DNA from: Pseudomonadota bacterium | GTDB lineage: Bacteria; Pseudomonadota; Alphaproteobacteria; Sphingomonadales; Sphingomonadaceae | Assembly (NCBI GenBank): GCA_018240895.1 | Contig: JAFEEX010000044.1 | Location: forward strand, 1-64,000 | DNA: 64,000 bases | Direction: 5' to 3' | In this document: positions 17,988-28,815 of the stretch, one piece after another | How the letters are laid out: each line of letters begins with the position of its first letter | Position numbering within the stretch: position 1 is the stretch's first letter | Notes under the pieces: generated by a model | The model's input: the letters and a program-made list of their open reading frames with translations, nothing else | What the model was told of the DNA's origin: nothing | The model's database searches: none | Translations under genes and position numbers: made by a program

Positions 17988-19324
17988 CAGCCAATCGCCC
18001 CCTTGCGCTTGATTGCCAGATAGGCGTCGATCAGCCGCATCCCGATGCGATCAAACGGTGCCTCGATCACATCAACGCCAAGCTGGCGCAGGCGTGACAG
18101 CACCAGTGCCCGCTGGCGCAGCAGCGCGTCGGATGTTGCCGCCATCGCCAGATCCTGCATATCGCCCGGCGCGGCGGTGGCCATCTCGTCAAGTTCGGCA
18201 TCGGTCATGGTCACGAACAGGACCAGATGGCGCGATGTCAGACGGCCGATCGATTCGATCATCAGTTCGGCGCTGGTCGGATCAGTAAAGTCAGAGAACA
18301 CCACGATCAGGCTGCGGCGTTTGAGCCGCCCCGCCAGCGTGGCCAGCGCCAGTGTGAAATTGGGTTCCTGCGCATGATAGTCCAGCCCCGCTGCTGCGCC
18401 TTGCAGACGGTGAAAATCGCGCGCATCGGCGACAAAAGGGCTGAACACCTCGGGCCGGGCGGCAAAGCCGAACAGCGCCACGCGGTCTCCGCCTTTCAGC
18501 GCGACATAGGCCGTGGCCAGCGCTGCTGAAACCGCGCGGTCAATCCGCGCCATTCCGGCCACCGGTTCGCACATTGCCTGGCCGCAATCGAAGGCGAAAA
18601 CGATCTGGTTGTTGCGTTCCGCCTCCATCTCCTTGGCATAGAGATGGCTGTGGCGGGCGCTGGCCTTCCAGTCGATCCGGCGCCGGTCCATTCCGGGCTG
18701 GTATTCGGCCAGCGCTTCAAACATCGTCCCTTCGCCGCGGATGCGCCGGGCAATCACGCCGAATTGCGCATCCTTCAGAAAGGCCTGCAGCGTGGGTGAA
18801 CGGGTCAGGGACAGATTGGGAGAGACCCGCACCGGCAGCTCCAGCGCGCGTTCGGCCTGCCGTGCGCCAAGGCCCATCGGCCCGGCCCAGCGCAGCCACA
18901 CCCGGTCAATCGAACCGGGGCCGCGCCGGCTAGGCGTAAAGGAGATTGCGGCTTCCCAATGCTGGCCGTCAAGCTGCTGAAGCGCTTGTTCGGCGCGGCC
19001 GCCGGTCAGCACGCGCGGATCACCGCCCACGGCGCATTCCACGCCGCCGCGCTGTCCGCCGGCGAACACGGCCTCTACCAGCGCCTGCTCGCTGCCACCC
19101 ACTTCGGCATCATGGGGCGCGGTAACGTGCAATTCGGCGATCCGCCCGGCCAGCGCCGCATCGATCAGGATCAGCGCCACGATCGCCGCCCCGATAATCG
19201 GCGCGACCACCCATGCCTCTGGCGCGAGCGCGGCGATCAGCAGGGCGATCGGCGCGGCCAGCACCACCAGTGCCGCCGCGCGCGCGGTGGGGACAAGGCG
19301 GGAGCGAAGAGGGGTGTCGGTCAC
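17987..19324 (-). CDS. DUF58 domain-containing protein
   Basis: A 445-residue protein with two N-terminal membrane helices, a linker domain, and the DUF58 core EYQPGMDRRRIDWKASARHS (about residue 205), followed by a vWA-like fold with FAFDCGQAM and VVFSDFTDP, where MIDAS-like residues are partly kept. DUF58 proteins are the usual partners of MoxR ATPases and are thought to be remodelled by them or to assemble metal-dependent complexes. The start is GTG 19324, 27 bases after the MoxR stop, without a strong ribosome site. Confidence 0.9.
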   Translation of the reverse strand: MTDTPLRSRLVPTARAAALVVLAAPIALLIAALAPEAWVVAPIIGAAIVALILIDAALAGRIAELHVTAPHDAEVGGSEQALVEAVFAGGQRGGVECAVGGDPRVLTGGRAEQALQQLDGQHWEAAISFTPSRRGPGSIDRVWLRWAGPMGLGARQAERALELPVRVSPNLSLTRSPTLQAFLKDAQFGVIARRIRGEGTMFEALAEYQPGMDRRRIDWKASARHSHLYAKEMEAERNNQIVFAFDCGQAMCEPVAGMARIDRAVSAALATAYVALKGGDRVALFGFAARPEVFSPFVADARDFHRLQGAAAGLDYHAQEPNFTLALATLAGRLKRRSLIVVFSDFTDPTSAELMIESIGRLTSRHLVLFVTMTDAELDEMATAAPGDMQDLAMAATSDALLRQRALVLSRLRQLGVDVIEAPFDRIGMRLIDAYLAIKRKGAIG

Positions 19325-19351
19325 GATTGCGGCAACCTTATCGCCTGTGCC

Positions 19352-20319
<968 letters not shown>

Positions 20320-20323
<4 letters not shown>

Positions 20324-21627
20324 TTCGTCAGTGTCCTTTCCAGCGAATGGAGGGTGCGCGCCGTGCGCAGCATTTCGGTTGGCCGGCGCGCCGCGCGCAG
20401 GGTGGCGGCAGTTTCGGCAAAAGACGGCGAGCCCGGCGCGCGAACCGTCAGCGCGCGGTCGATTGCGGCTTCGGTCTGGGCCGGATCAAGCCGGTGCGGC
20501 AGCGCCAGCGCCCGCGCCAGCCGGTCCCGCGCGGCATCGGCATAGGGCGCACCGATCAGGTGCAGCCGCCCGGTGCGGCGGATCAGTCCGGCGGCATTGG
20601 CCACCAGCGCGCGCTTGCCAAAGGCGAGTGCCCTGCTGCCAGACAGCGGCGGGCCAAAGCGGTTGAACGCCCGCCAACCCAATACCAGCGCGGCCAGCAT
20701 CAGGCACAGTGTCGCGGCCAGGAACGGTGGCTCGAACGCCAGGGTGAGCAGGCTGCGGGACCGGCCAAAGCCATTGAAAGTCAGGTCGAAAGCAACCCGC
20801 CGATCCCCGCCTTTTAGGGTAGCGGCAAGGATGCGTTCGCCGATCTGGGCATTGTTGAAACTGGACAGTCCGTAATTGTTGACCAGATCGGGTTCGAAGA
20901 TGAACACCACCGGATAGTTGCCGTGGGCCTCGTCCGGATCGACATCAGGTTCGCTGCGCAGCGACAGCGCGCGCAAGCCCGGATAGTCCCCGCCATCGGC
21001 AATATAGGCGGCCAGAATCCGCCCGTTGTCACTCGCCTCGATCAGCGGGATCAGCCGTTTGCCACTGCCGGATAGCACCGTTGGATCAGGTAGCGGCCCT
21101 GAAAGATCACCCGCGCTCCAATTCGTCTTCGGCTGGCGAGGGCGCGCCTTGTCCAGCGACAGGCTGATATCATCGTAGAAGCCCTTCCAGTCCGCCACTT
21201 CCGGACCGCCCAGTTCAACCCAGCCATCGCGCACATCGGGGCGCAGCTTGGGCATTCTGAAAGCGGCCCATTTGGGCACGATCACGATGGTCGGGCCGGC
21301 AGCGCGATGGCGCTCCACCACGCGGCCCAGTTCCTTGGTATCGGTTTGGGCCGGCGGGGTCAGTACCAATACGCCGGGCTGGTTCTGCGCGCCGTGCGAT
21401 TTGACCAGTGATACGGCCCAGCCCCGCTTGCCGAGGTATTGCGCGAAGGCGGCATAGCCGGTCAATCCCTTGGCGGCGGCGTGCGAACCACCGTTGTTGG
21501 CCTCCCGCTCGCTCAGGCCGGACCCGATCAGCCACAGCAGCGCGAAAAACCCGATGACCGCAACCACCACCAGCGCCAGCGTGGCGCGCGGGGAAAAGGG
21601 ATTGGCCTGCGCCCCCGGCTGGCTCAT
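20320..21627 (-). CDS. DUF4350 domain-containing membrane protein
   Basis: A 435-residue protein. An N-terminal helix ([18 protein letters not shown]) precedes a periplasmic DUF4350 domain ([35 protein letters not shown]), a second helix near residue 290 ([17 protein letters not shown]) and a cytoplasmic C-terminal region. DUF4350 resembles the GATase-like fold of periplasmic gliding/ABC-associated proteins. It overlaps DUF4129 and MoxR, so all three are coupled. Function is unknown; I infer a membrane complex with DUF58/DUF4129. Confidence 0.88.
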
Positions 21628-22322
21628 GCGGCGGCTCCGCTGGGCAGACGCTGCAAGGCGAAGTCGGCATAGGCAGCGCGCGCCGCCTGCCAGTCTGCCG
21701 CATCAAGCGCGCGCAGCGCGAACAGGCTGCGCTCAACCCGCGTGGCGATCACCGCAAAGGCCTGCCGTGCGGCTCCGGGCAGGGCGGCGATTGCGGTAAT
21801 TTCGCGCGCGGTGCTGGCCGGCCGGACCCAGTCTGGCCGGGCGGCGGCGATCTGGTGGACGCTGCGCTGCAAAAGCAGGTGCGTCGCATCGGCATAGCGG
21901 CCCTGGGCGGCCAGCCGGTCCGCATCCTCAAGCAGGGCCAGCGCGGCATCGCGGTCCGGGGTCCATTCGGGATCGGCCTCATTGGCATCCCGGCCCAGCC
22001 GCTCACGCAGCGGCTCGCTCAATCGCCACGCGGCATAGAGTACGCCGGCAATCGCCAGCGCGAGCAGCACCCATTTGAGCGTTGGCCATGACATTCCCAG
22101 CGCCGTGCCCACCGGCTCCAGCAATTTGCGCAGGGCCTGCAGCCAGGCCGGTTCCTCCGGCGGTGGTACGTTGAGCGGCGGCAGGGGGCGGAACTGGATT
22201 GTGGGATCGGCGTGAACCGCCTGCCAGTCGCGCGCGGCATCCTGGGCGGCCTCAGCTCCTTTGATGACCGGGGCAGACAATAACACGGCGCAAGTGATTG
22301 CACGCCAGTCCTTGTCCCGCAA
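21624..22322 (-). CDS. DUF4129 domain-containing protein
   Basis: A 232-residue protein with an N-terminal signal-like segment, one central helix (LKWVLLALAIAGVLYAAW) and a C-terminal DUF4129 helical domain (AQGRYADATHLLLQRSVHQI ... ARPDWVRPASTAREI). The start is probably TTG 22322, as no ATG or GTG lies upstream in frame before pheA; a shorter GTG start inside the signal region is possible. It opens the six-gene DUF4129/DUF4350/MoxR/DUF58/SpoIIM/RDD set and lies 24 bases after pheA. Confidence 0.85.
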   Translation of the reverse strand: MRDKDWRAITCAVLLSAPVIKGAEAAQDAARDWQAVHADPTIQFRPLPPLNVPPPEEPAWLQALRKLLEPVGTALGMSWPTLKWVLLALAIAGVLYAAWRLSEPLRERLGRDANEADPEWTPDRDAALALLEDADRLAAQGRYADATHLLLQRSVHQIAAARPDWVRPASTAREITAIAALPGAARQAFAVIATRVERSLFALRALDAADWQAARAAYADFALQRLPSGAAA

Positions 22323-22346
22323 GTAACGGATATGACGAATTAAGGC

Positions 22347-23240
22347 TTAACCCCGGGCGCGTTCCTGCGGGTAGGTGCCAAGAATACGCAATTCCTTGCT
22401 GTGGAACGCCAGTTCCTCGATCGCGCGGTCCACTGCCGGATCGCCCGGCGCGCCAACGATATCGGCATAAAAGGTCGTCGCAGCAAAGCTGGCGCCCTTT
22501 TGATAGCTTTCCAGCTTGGTCATGTTGACGCCATTGGTGGCGAACCCGCCCATCGCCTTGTACAGCGCGGCGGGAATGTTCTTCACCTCAAACACGAAGG
22601 TGGTCATCGTCCGGCGTCCGGCCAGCGTCGCGGGATCAAGCGGACTGCGGGAAAGGACCACGAAGCGGGTGGTGTTGTCAGCGGCGTCCTCGATTTCCGA
22701 ATCCAGAATCTTGAGGTCATAAAGCTGTGCGGCAATCGGCGGGGCGACCGCGCAGGCAGCCGGATCGCCCATCTCCGCGACATAGGCTGCCGCGCCGGCC
22801 GTGTCGGCATAGGCCATCGGCACGATGCCGCGATCGCGCAGGTAAACGCGGGTCTGTCCCAGGGCCTGGGGGTGCGAATAGGCGGCGGAGAACGGTCCAT
22901 CGCCCCGCGCCATCAGCGCATAGGTTATCGGCACGAAATGTTCGCCGATGATGAACAATCCGCTTTCGGGCAGCAGGAAATGAATGTCGGCAACCCGGCC
23001 ATGCTGCGAATTTTCGATCGGGATTATCGCCCTTCCGGCCCGGCCTTCCCGAACGGCGTCTATCGCATCCTCGAAACTGAAGCAGGCAAGCGGCAGGCAG
23101 GCCGGATCATATTCCAGCGCGGCCCGGTGGCCGTTGCACCCCGGCGCACCCTGAAAACTGATCGCGCGCGCCGGATCGGCTGCGGCGGCGCCGGCCATTT
23201 CCTCAACACGGGCGAGCGCGGGGGCGGGATAGGAATTCAT
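22347..23240 (-). CDS. pheA: Prephenate dehydratase
   Basis: Converts prephenate to phenylpyruvate in phenylalanine synthesis. The 297-residue monofunctional enzyme has the catalytic domain starting ISFQGAPGCNGHRAAL and containing IIPIENSQHGRV and the NTTRFVVLS motif (catalytic TRF), followed by a C-terminal ACT domain (TTFVFEVKNIPAALYKAMGG ... NMTKLESYQ) for Phe feedback. There is no chorismate mutase domain. ATG 23240 is the only good start. Confidence 0.96.
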   Translation of the reverse strand: MNSYPAPALARVEEMAGAAAADPARAISFQGAPGCNGHRAALEYDPACLPLACFSFEDAIDAVREGRAGRAIIPIENSQHGRVADIHFLLPESGLFIIGEHFVPITYALMARGDGPFSAAYSHPQALGQTRVYLRDRGIVPMAYADTAGAAAYVAEMGDPAACAVAPPIAAQLYDLKILDSEIEDAADNTTRFVVLSRSPLDPATLAGRRTMTTFVFEVKNIPAALYKAMGGFATNGVNMTKLESYQKGASFAATTFYADIVGAPGDPAVDRAIEELAFHSKELRILGTYPQERARG

Positions 23241-23330
23241 CGCGCGCGGTTAGGGGAGCGGGGCGACGCTGGCAAGGGAGTTCCCCCAATCCGCGCGTCC
23301 GCGCGCGCAGGTGAGGGGTGCGAGGTGTGC

Positions 23331-23912
23331 CTACAGATCGCTGATCTTCATTTCAAAAATCGGCGTGTGGGGTTCGTGCGCCGCCATCCGGGCAAGCAGC
23401 AGGTCCAAGTCCGGTTCTGCAATCAGGATGCCCTGATGCGCGGGGCGGATGAACCCCACTTCGATCATGTGGCGGTTGAAAGCGATCAGATGGTCATAGA
23501 AACCGAAGGCGTTGAGCAGGCCCACCGGCTTGGCGTGATAGCCAAGCTGCGCCCAGCTTACCGCCTCCCACAATTCATCCATGGTGCCAACGCCGCCGGG
23601 TATGGTCAGGAACCCGTCCGACAGGTCAGTGAATGCCGCCTTGCGCTGGTGCATATTGGCCACCACGCGCAGTTCGGTGCAATCGTGGTTGGCCACTTCG
23701 CCGGAAACCAGCGCTTCGGGAATTACCCCAATCACTTCGCCTCCGGCCTTCAGCGCGCCGTTTGCCACCGCGCCCATCAGGCCCAGCCGCCCACCGCCAT
23801 AGACCACGCCGATCCCGCGCCGCGCCAGTTCAGCGCCCACTTCCCCGGCAAGCGCCACATAGCGCGGATCGGCAGGGGTGGCTGACCCGCAATAGACGGC
23901 AAGACGCTTCAC
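23331..23912 (-). CDS. LOG family protein (cytokinin riboside 5'-monophosphate phosphoribohydrolase type)
   Basis: A 193-residue TIGR00730 protein. It has the Rossmann-like AVYCGSATPADPRY start, GVVYGGGRLGLMG, and the catalytic/nucleotide motif PGGVGTMDELWE. LOG enzymes release the base from nucleoside 5'-monophosphates; in non-plant bacteria they likely handle damaged or modified nucleotides. GTG 23912 overlaps the preceding stop (GTGA). Confidence 0.93.
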   Translation of the reverse strand: MKRLAVYCGSATPADPRYVALAGEVGAELARRGIGVVYGGGRLGLMGAVANGALKAGGEVIGVIPEALVSGEVANHDCTELRVVANMHQRKAAFTDLSDGFLTIPGGVGTMDELWEAVSWAQLGYHAKPVGLLNAFGFYDHLIAFNRHMIEVGFIRPAHQGILIAEPDLDLLLARMAAHEPHTPIFEMKISDL

Positions 23913-24328
23913 GATTTGCGCGGTTTCATCGCGCAGGCCGCGTCGATCAGCCTGCGTTCAAAACTGCCCGCGCGGGTCGGCGCAAACGGCCGGGCCGGGT
24001 CTGGCAACACCACCTTGACGCGGGTGCCATCCCTGCGCAGCGAATCGGTGCTCCACTGGCGGTAGGTCTTTTCTGCGCAGCGGAATTGCATCAGGCTGCT
24101 GGCACCGATCTGCCTTGCCGTCATCTGCGCATTGGGGGGGCTTTTGGTGATGATCAAAGCCTGGAGTACGTCGCCGCCGGGCAGCGCAATCGTCCTGAGC
24201 GTTTCATCGTCTATGAAGAACGCGGTGTGCCCCGGCGTTTCCCCGACCGGTACTGGCCGGGCCTGAACCGCAGTGCTGTTCAATGCCGCCAGGCCCATCA
24301 CGGCCGCCGCAATTCGCGAATCCATCAT
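23909..24328 (-). CDS. Hypothetical secreted protein
   Basis: A 139-residue protein with a weak signal peptide (MMDSRIAAAVMGLAALNSTAVQA before RPVPVG), then a compact domain containing one free Cys in MQFRCAEKTYRQWS and another near the C-terminus (AACAM). I do not recognise the family. It overlaps crtI at its start and the LOG gene at its end, so it is co-translated with them. A periplasmic role is inferred. Confidence 0.7.
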   Translation of the reverse strand: MMDSRIAAAVMGLAALNSTAVQARPVPVGETPGHTAFFIDDETLRTIALPGGDVLQALIITKSPPNAQMTARQIGASSLMQFRCAEKTYRQWSTDSLRRDGTRVKVVLPDPARPFAPTRAGSFERRLIDAACAMKPRKS

Positions 24329-25827
24329 CGCTCCACTTCCTCGACAATCATTTTTGCCGCGGCCTTGGCACTGGCCAGTGCGCCGGGCAGTCCACTGCCG
24401 GGTGCAGCGGCTGCTCCGGCAAAATAGACATTCGCCAACACCTTGTCACGGATCACCTCACCCTGCCAGCCGCGATGGAGCGGCGGCGGATCGATTCCGA
24501 AGCCGGTTCCCAGTGCGGCGTTGAGTTCCAGCGCGGCGTCGCGCGGGGTGACGTGGAAATGATCGATCAGGCGGTCCGTAATGTCAGGCACCAGACGCCG
24601 TCCGATCTCTGCCAGGACACGCTGTTCCAGCACCGGGCCGATCGTTTCCCAATCGGCCGGGAACTGGCGCAGGTTGGGCACCGGGACGCTGGCCTGAAAG
24701 ATGCTCTTGCCCGGCGGGGCCAGGGTTGGATCGGTAACGGTGGGGTGGCTCAGCCAGATCATTTGATCCAGCGGCAACAGGCCGTGGCGGTAAATGTCAT
24801 CGATCAGCGCGCGGAAACGCGGGCCGAACAGCACCATCCGGTGCGGGATGCCCGGCCAGGTGCCCTCCAGCGCGAAATGAACGGTGAACAGTCCGGGCGC
24901 GTGCCGCAACCGCCGGGTCTTGCGCGCCATGTCCGCGCCGCGCCCGCTATCGCCCAGCAGATCGCGCCAGGTGTGGTCACGATCAGCGCTGCTGGCAACG
25001 GCGCTGAACCGTTCGCGCCAGCCGCTTTGCGTTTCCACTTCATCGGCGCGGTTGCCGGTGGTGTGGATCCGCACCGCAGGATCGTTCAGGCGCGCGGTCC
25101 CGCCAAGGGCTTCAAACCGTTCCATCAACCGCCGTGCAAGCAGCCCCATGCCGCCTTCCGGCCACCACAGCCCGGTCCGTTCGCGGGCGTGATCAGCGGC
25201 AAGCAGGGCGCTGGCGATAAAGGGGTTGGCCCCGTTCATCAGCGCCGGCACCGCCAGCACCTCGCGCAGTTTCTCGTTTTTGACGTTGGCGGCAATCAGC
25301 GACCAATGGGTGCGCCAGGCATGATCGCGGACGATCCGGGGCAGGGCCATCGCCAGTTCGCGCGGAGAGGAAAACGGGGCAGGCCCGGGCTGCGCGCGAA
25401 AATCGGCCAGCAGCGATCGGGCCAGCCGCTGATATTCCTGATAGCCGGTCAGATCGCCGGGCGCGATCCGGGCAATCGCGCGGTGCAGCGCGCCGTCATC
25501 GCTTGCCAGATCGAAAGTGCTGCCATCCGGCCAGGAATAGCGGCACAGCGGCTCGATCGGCAGCAGGCGGACGTCGTGCTCTATCGCGGTTCCGGTCAGG
25601 GCCGCCAATTCATCCAGCGCCGCGCGACCGGCCATGCCCGCGGAGCCGGAAAAGGTGAACTGGCCGCGCTGCTCGCCCGCGGCGCGCCCGCCGGGATTGG
25701 CCCGCGCCTCGACCAGCACGGTCGGCGTGCCCGCCGCCTGAAGCCTGATGGCCAGCGCCAGCCCGGCCAGCCCCGCGCCGATCACGCAGACACGTCCGGT
25801 TACGGGAAAAGGGGGTTGGGCTGGCAT
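24325..25827 (-). CDS. crtI: Phytoene desaturase family FAD-dependent oxidoreductase (CrtI-like)
   Basis: A 500-residue flavoprotein of the CrtI family, which introduces double bases into phytoene on the way to lycopene. It has the FAD motif VCVIGAGLAGLALAIRLQAAG and GGRA at the N-terminus, WWPEGGMGLLARRL in the middle, and the C-terminal FAD signature YFAGAAAAPGSGLPGALASAKAAA. Length is usual for CrtI. ATG 25827 gives the normal N-terminus. No crtB/crtY is adjacent, so a related substrate (another polyene or retinoid-type) cannot be excluded. Confidence 0.85.
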   Translation of the reverse strand: MPAQPPFPVTGRVCVIGAGLAGLALAIRLQAAGTPTVLVEARANPGGRAAGEQRGQFTFSGSAGMAGRAALDELAALTGTAIEHDVRLLPIEPLCRYSWPDGSTFDLASDDGALHRAIARIAPGDLTGYQEYQRLARSLLADFRAQPGPAPFSSPRELAMALPRIVRDHAWRTHWSLIAANVKNEKLREVLAVPALMNGANPFIASALLAADHARERTGLWWPEGGMGLLARRLMERFEALGGTARLNDPAVRIHTTGNRADEVETQSGWRERFSAVASSADRDHTWRDLLGDSGRGADMARKTRRLRHAPGLFTVHFALEGTWPGIPHRMVLFGPRFRALIDDIYRHGLLPLDQMIWLSHPTVTDPTLAPPGKSIFQASVPVPNLRQFPADWETIGPVLEQRVLAEIGRRLVPDITDRLIDHFHVTPRDAALELNAALGTGFGIDPPPLHRGWQGEVIRDKVLANVYFAGAAAAPGSGLPGALASAKAAAKMIVEEVER

Positions 25828-25906
25828 GGCTGGCGCGTTGTACCTTGGCCAAGCGGTGATGCAACGCCCTTGGCGAAGCCGTGCGGATCGGGCATCATGC
25901 CCGGGC

Positions 25907-26461
25907 ATGAGGATCCAACCCGCGAAATCCGCCGATGTCCCTGAAATCGCGGCGATCTATGCCCATCACGTGCAGCACGGCACCGCCAGCTATGAAATTG
26001 CGGCGCCGACCGAGGCGGAAATGGTGGTGCGGCTGGCCAGGGTGCTGGATGCGGGCTGGCCGTGGCTGGTGGCGCGCGGCGACAAGGGCGAGCGTGAGGG
26101 CGAGCGTGAGGGCGAAATGCTGGGCTATGCCTATGCCAGCCAGTTTCGTGATCGCGCCGCCTATCGCTTCGCCTGCGAAAATTCAGTTTATGTCCGCAGC
26201 GACCTGCGCGGTGCGGGGATTGGCACGGCCTTGCTGGCGGCGCTGCTCGATGCGGCGCGTCTGGTCGGCTTTCGCCAGATGATCGCGGTGATCGGCGGGG
26301 CAGAGCCGGCCTCTGTCGCGCTTCATGCCGGCCTTGGCTTTGCGCACGCGGGAACGCTGCGGGCGATCGGACGCAAGCACGGGCGCTGGCTTGATACCGT
26401 CTATATGCAGATCGCGCTGGGTGATGGAGCGGCCGGCGCACCAGCAGAGGAACCACAATGA
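25907..26461 (+). CDS. GNAT acetyltransferase, phosphinothricin/methionine-sulfoximine type
   Basis: A 184-residue PAT/YncA-like acetyltransferase. Evidence is the start [38 protein letters not shown] (acetyl-CoA loop), [21 protein letters not shown] and [18 protein letters not shown]. An insertion of the charged repeat [10 protein letters not shown] near residue 62 comes from a 12-bp tandem duplication. It is divergent from crtI, and its stop overlaps the DUF2585 start (ATGA). Confidence 0.9.
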   Translation: MRIQPAKSADVPEIAAIYAHHVQHGTASYEIAAPTEAEMVVRLARVLDAGWPWLVARGDKGEREGEREGEMLGYAYASQFRDRAAYRFACENSVYVRSDLRGAGIGTALLAALLDAARLVGFRQMIAVIGGAEPASVALHAGLGFAHAGTLRAIGRKHGRWLDTVYMQIALGDGAAGAPAEEPQ

Positions 26462-27045
26462 CCAGTCTGATACCCAACCGCCGCGGCGCGTTTTTCGCGC
26501 TTGCCGTGGCGCTCAGCACCGGTGCGATTCTGCTTGCCATGGGCCGCACGGCGATTTGCAAGTGCGGCACGGTCAAGCTGTGGTGGGGGGTGGTCCAGTC
26601 ATCGGAAAACAGCCAGCACATCGCCGACTGGTACAGCGCCAGCCATCTGATCCACGGCCTGCTGTTCTACTTCTTCGCGCACCTGCTGTGGCGGCGCTGG
26701 AAGCTGTTTGGGGGCAAGCCGGCAAGCTGGGCCTTGCCGATTGCCGTGGCGTTCGAATCCTTTTGGGAATTGCTTGAAAACTCGCCGCTGATCATCGACC
26801 GCTACCGCGCGGTCACGGTCAGCTATGGTTACGAGGGCGACAGCGTGGTCAATTCGCTGTCAGACATCGGCTTCATGGCGCTGGGCTTCTGGCTGGCGAG
26901 CAAGCTGCCGGTCTGGGCCAGCGTGGCGCTGGCGCTGTTCCTCGAACTGTTCACGCTCTACTTCATTCGCGACAACCTGACGCTCAACGTGCTGATGCTG
27001 GTCTGGCCGCTGGAAGCGGTGCGCCAGTGGCAGGCGGGGGCCTGA
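26458..27045 (+). CDS. DUF2585 (UPF0314) family membrane protein
   Basis: A 195-residue inner-membrane protein with about five hydrophobic segments. Signature stretches are [33 protein letters not shown] and [19 protein letters not shown]. This family is common in alphaproteobacteria and has no known function. It is translationally coupled to the GNAT upstream. Confidence 0.9.
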   Translation: MTSLIPNRRGAFFALAVALSTGAILLAMGRTAICKCGTVKLWWGVVQSSENSQHIADWYSASHLIHGLLFYFFAHLLWRRWKLFGGKPASWALPIAVAFESFWELLENSPLIIDRYRAVTVSYGYEGDSVVNSLSDIGFMALGFWLASKLPVWASVALALFLELFTLYFIRDNLTLNVLMLVWPLEAVRQWQAGA

Positions 27046-27098
27046 GTGCCAGCCCGTGGCGCGTGGGCTCGCTTGATCAAATGATCGGGTTCTTTATT

Positions 27099-27116
27099 TT
27101 AGGGTATGTACCCTAA
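27099..27116. promoter_or_regulatory. Palindromic operator candidate upstream of BVMO operon
   Basis: Two 8-bp inverted arms, TTAGGGTA and TACCCTAA, are separated by TG in an AT-rich stretch 110 bases before the BVMO start. The size and symmetry suit a TetR-, GntR- or MarR-type repressor. No regulator gene is adjacent. Confidence 0.45.
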
Positions 27117-27225
27117 TTTTTGCTTGATCTTGTTTCTATCCGGGTCAATGCTGTTTCCACGGATCGAGTCGAAACTCGGATTGCAGGTGCGCGCCATGAC
27201 GGTGCGGGACTATGGAGAGAAGCGG

Positions 27226-28755
27226 ATGGCAACGGTAGCAGTCCAAAGGGCAGATGATGCAACCCATGTCGACGTGCTGATCGTCGGAGCCGGGATTTCC
27301 GGAATCGGATCGGCCTATCACCTGCAAGACCAGTGCCCGGGCAAGACCTATGCGATCCTCGAAATGAAGGGCACCTTCGGCGGCACCTGGGAAACCCACA
27401 AGTATCCCGGCGTGCGGTCGGACTCCGATCTCTATACCTTCGGTTATCGCTTCAAGCCGTGGGTTGGCACCCCGATCGCCTCGGGCGCGGAAATCCTGAA
27501 ATACATGGGTGAGGTGATCGAGGAGAACGGCATCGCGCCTCACATCCGCTATGGCCACCGCATCACTGCCTGCGCATGGGACAGCAAGATCAACCTGTGG
27601 ACGGTTGAGGCGCGGACCGGTGACGGGGTCAGCCACACCTTCACCTGCAACTACCTGTGGATGTGCCAGGGCTATTACGATCACGAAAATCCCTATGTCC
27701 CCGAGTGGCCGGGCCGCGACCGCTACATGGGCAAGTTTATCCACGCCCAGCAGTGGGATCCGGCAATCGACTACACCGGCAAGCGGATCTTGGTGATCGG
27801 TTCGGGCGCAACCGCGGCAACGGTGATCCCCGCCTTTGCGGAAAAGGCTGCCCACGTCACCATGCTCCAGCGCTCGCCAACCTACTTCTTCTGAAGCGAA
27901 AACAAGAACGAGCTGGCCGATCGCCTGCGCGAGATCGGGATTGATGAGCCGACCATCCACCGCGTGGTCCGCGCCCAGATCATGTACGACCAGGATATGT
28001 TGACCCGGCGCTGCCAGAGCGAGCCCGATCAGGTGTTCGAGGATCTGAAAGAGCTGGTCCGCGCCTTTACCGCCACGCCTGATTTCCAGTTCGAACCCCA
28101 CTTCACCCCGCGCTATCGCGTCTGGCAGCAGCGGCTGGCCTTCTGTCCCGAGGGTGACATCTTTCGCGCGGCGGTGGCGGGCAAACTCACCGTCCATACC
28201 GACACGCTCGACAGCTTTACCGAGAATGGTGTGCGCACGTCTTCGGGCGAAGAGATTGAAGCCGACATCGTGGTCGCCGCAACCGGGTTCAACCTGCACG
28301 TGATGGGCGGCATTCCCTTCATGGTGGATGGCAAGCCGGTCGATTGGGCGGACACCGTAACCTATCGCGGCATGATGTTCACCGGTGTCCCCAATATGTG
28401 CTGGGTCATGGGTTATTTCCGCGCAAGCTGGACCCTGCGGGTGGATATGCAGGCCGATTTCGTCTGCAACCTGCTCAACCATATGGACAAGCTTGGCGTG
28501 CACAAGGTTGAAGTGGCGCTGCGGCCAGAGGATGCCGGCATGGAGATCCTGCCGTGGATCGAAAGCGACAACTTCAACCCCGGCTATCTGATGCGCGGGC
28601 TCGATCGGTTGCCAAAGCGCGGAGCCAAGCCTGAATGGCGGCACAACCAGGACTATTGGCTGGAGCGTGACGCCTTTCCGAAGATCAATCTCGACGCGCC
28701 CGAATTCGTCTATGAAGGGGTCGGCGCCGGCAAGAAGATACCCGAACCGGCCTGA
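27226..28755 (+). pseudogene. FAD-containing monooxygenase (Baeyer-Villiger type) with in-frame TGA
   Basis: A 510-codon reading frame for a flavin monooxygenase is interrupted once by TGA at 27892-27894. The first part has the FAD motif LIVGAGISGIGSAYHL, GGTWETHKYPGVRSDSDLY, a BVMO-like YMGKFIHAQQWDP and the NADPH motif VIGSGATAATV, ending PTYFF before the stop. The same frame continues SENKNELADRLREIG through the conserved second half (VVAATGFNLHVMGG; SWTLRVDMQADFVCNLL; SGYLMRG-like GYLMRGL). ATG 27226 follows GGAGAG. Everything else is intact. Either one nonsense mutation, a sequencing error, or readthrough is possible. It heads a catabolic operon. Confidence 0.85.
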
Positions 28756-28763
28756 ACAGCAAC

Positions 28764-28806
28764 GCTGGCCGAATCGGGATTTACAAGGCATCCCGATTCG
28801 GCCAGC
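28764..28806 (+). repeat. Perfect 17-bp inverted repeat hairpin before thioesterase gene
   Basis: GCTGGCCGAATCGGGAT and its exact complement are separated by nine bases (TTACAAGGC). The hairpin starts 9 bases after the BVMO stop and ends 10 bases before the thioesterase ATG. There is no T-run. It could be an attenuator or an mRNA-processing/stability element. Confidence 0.75.
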
Positions 28807-28815
28807 TTGGTTGCA

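Noticed and set aside
27892..27894. TGA read as selenocysteine
   Set aside because: No SECIS-like hairpin is apparent just after it, and flavin monooxygenases of this type do not need selenocysteine. Mutation or sequencing error is more likely.
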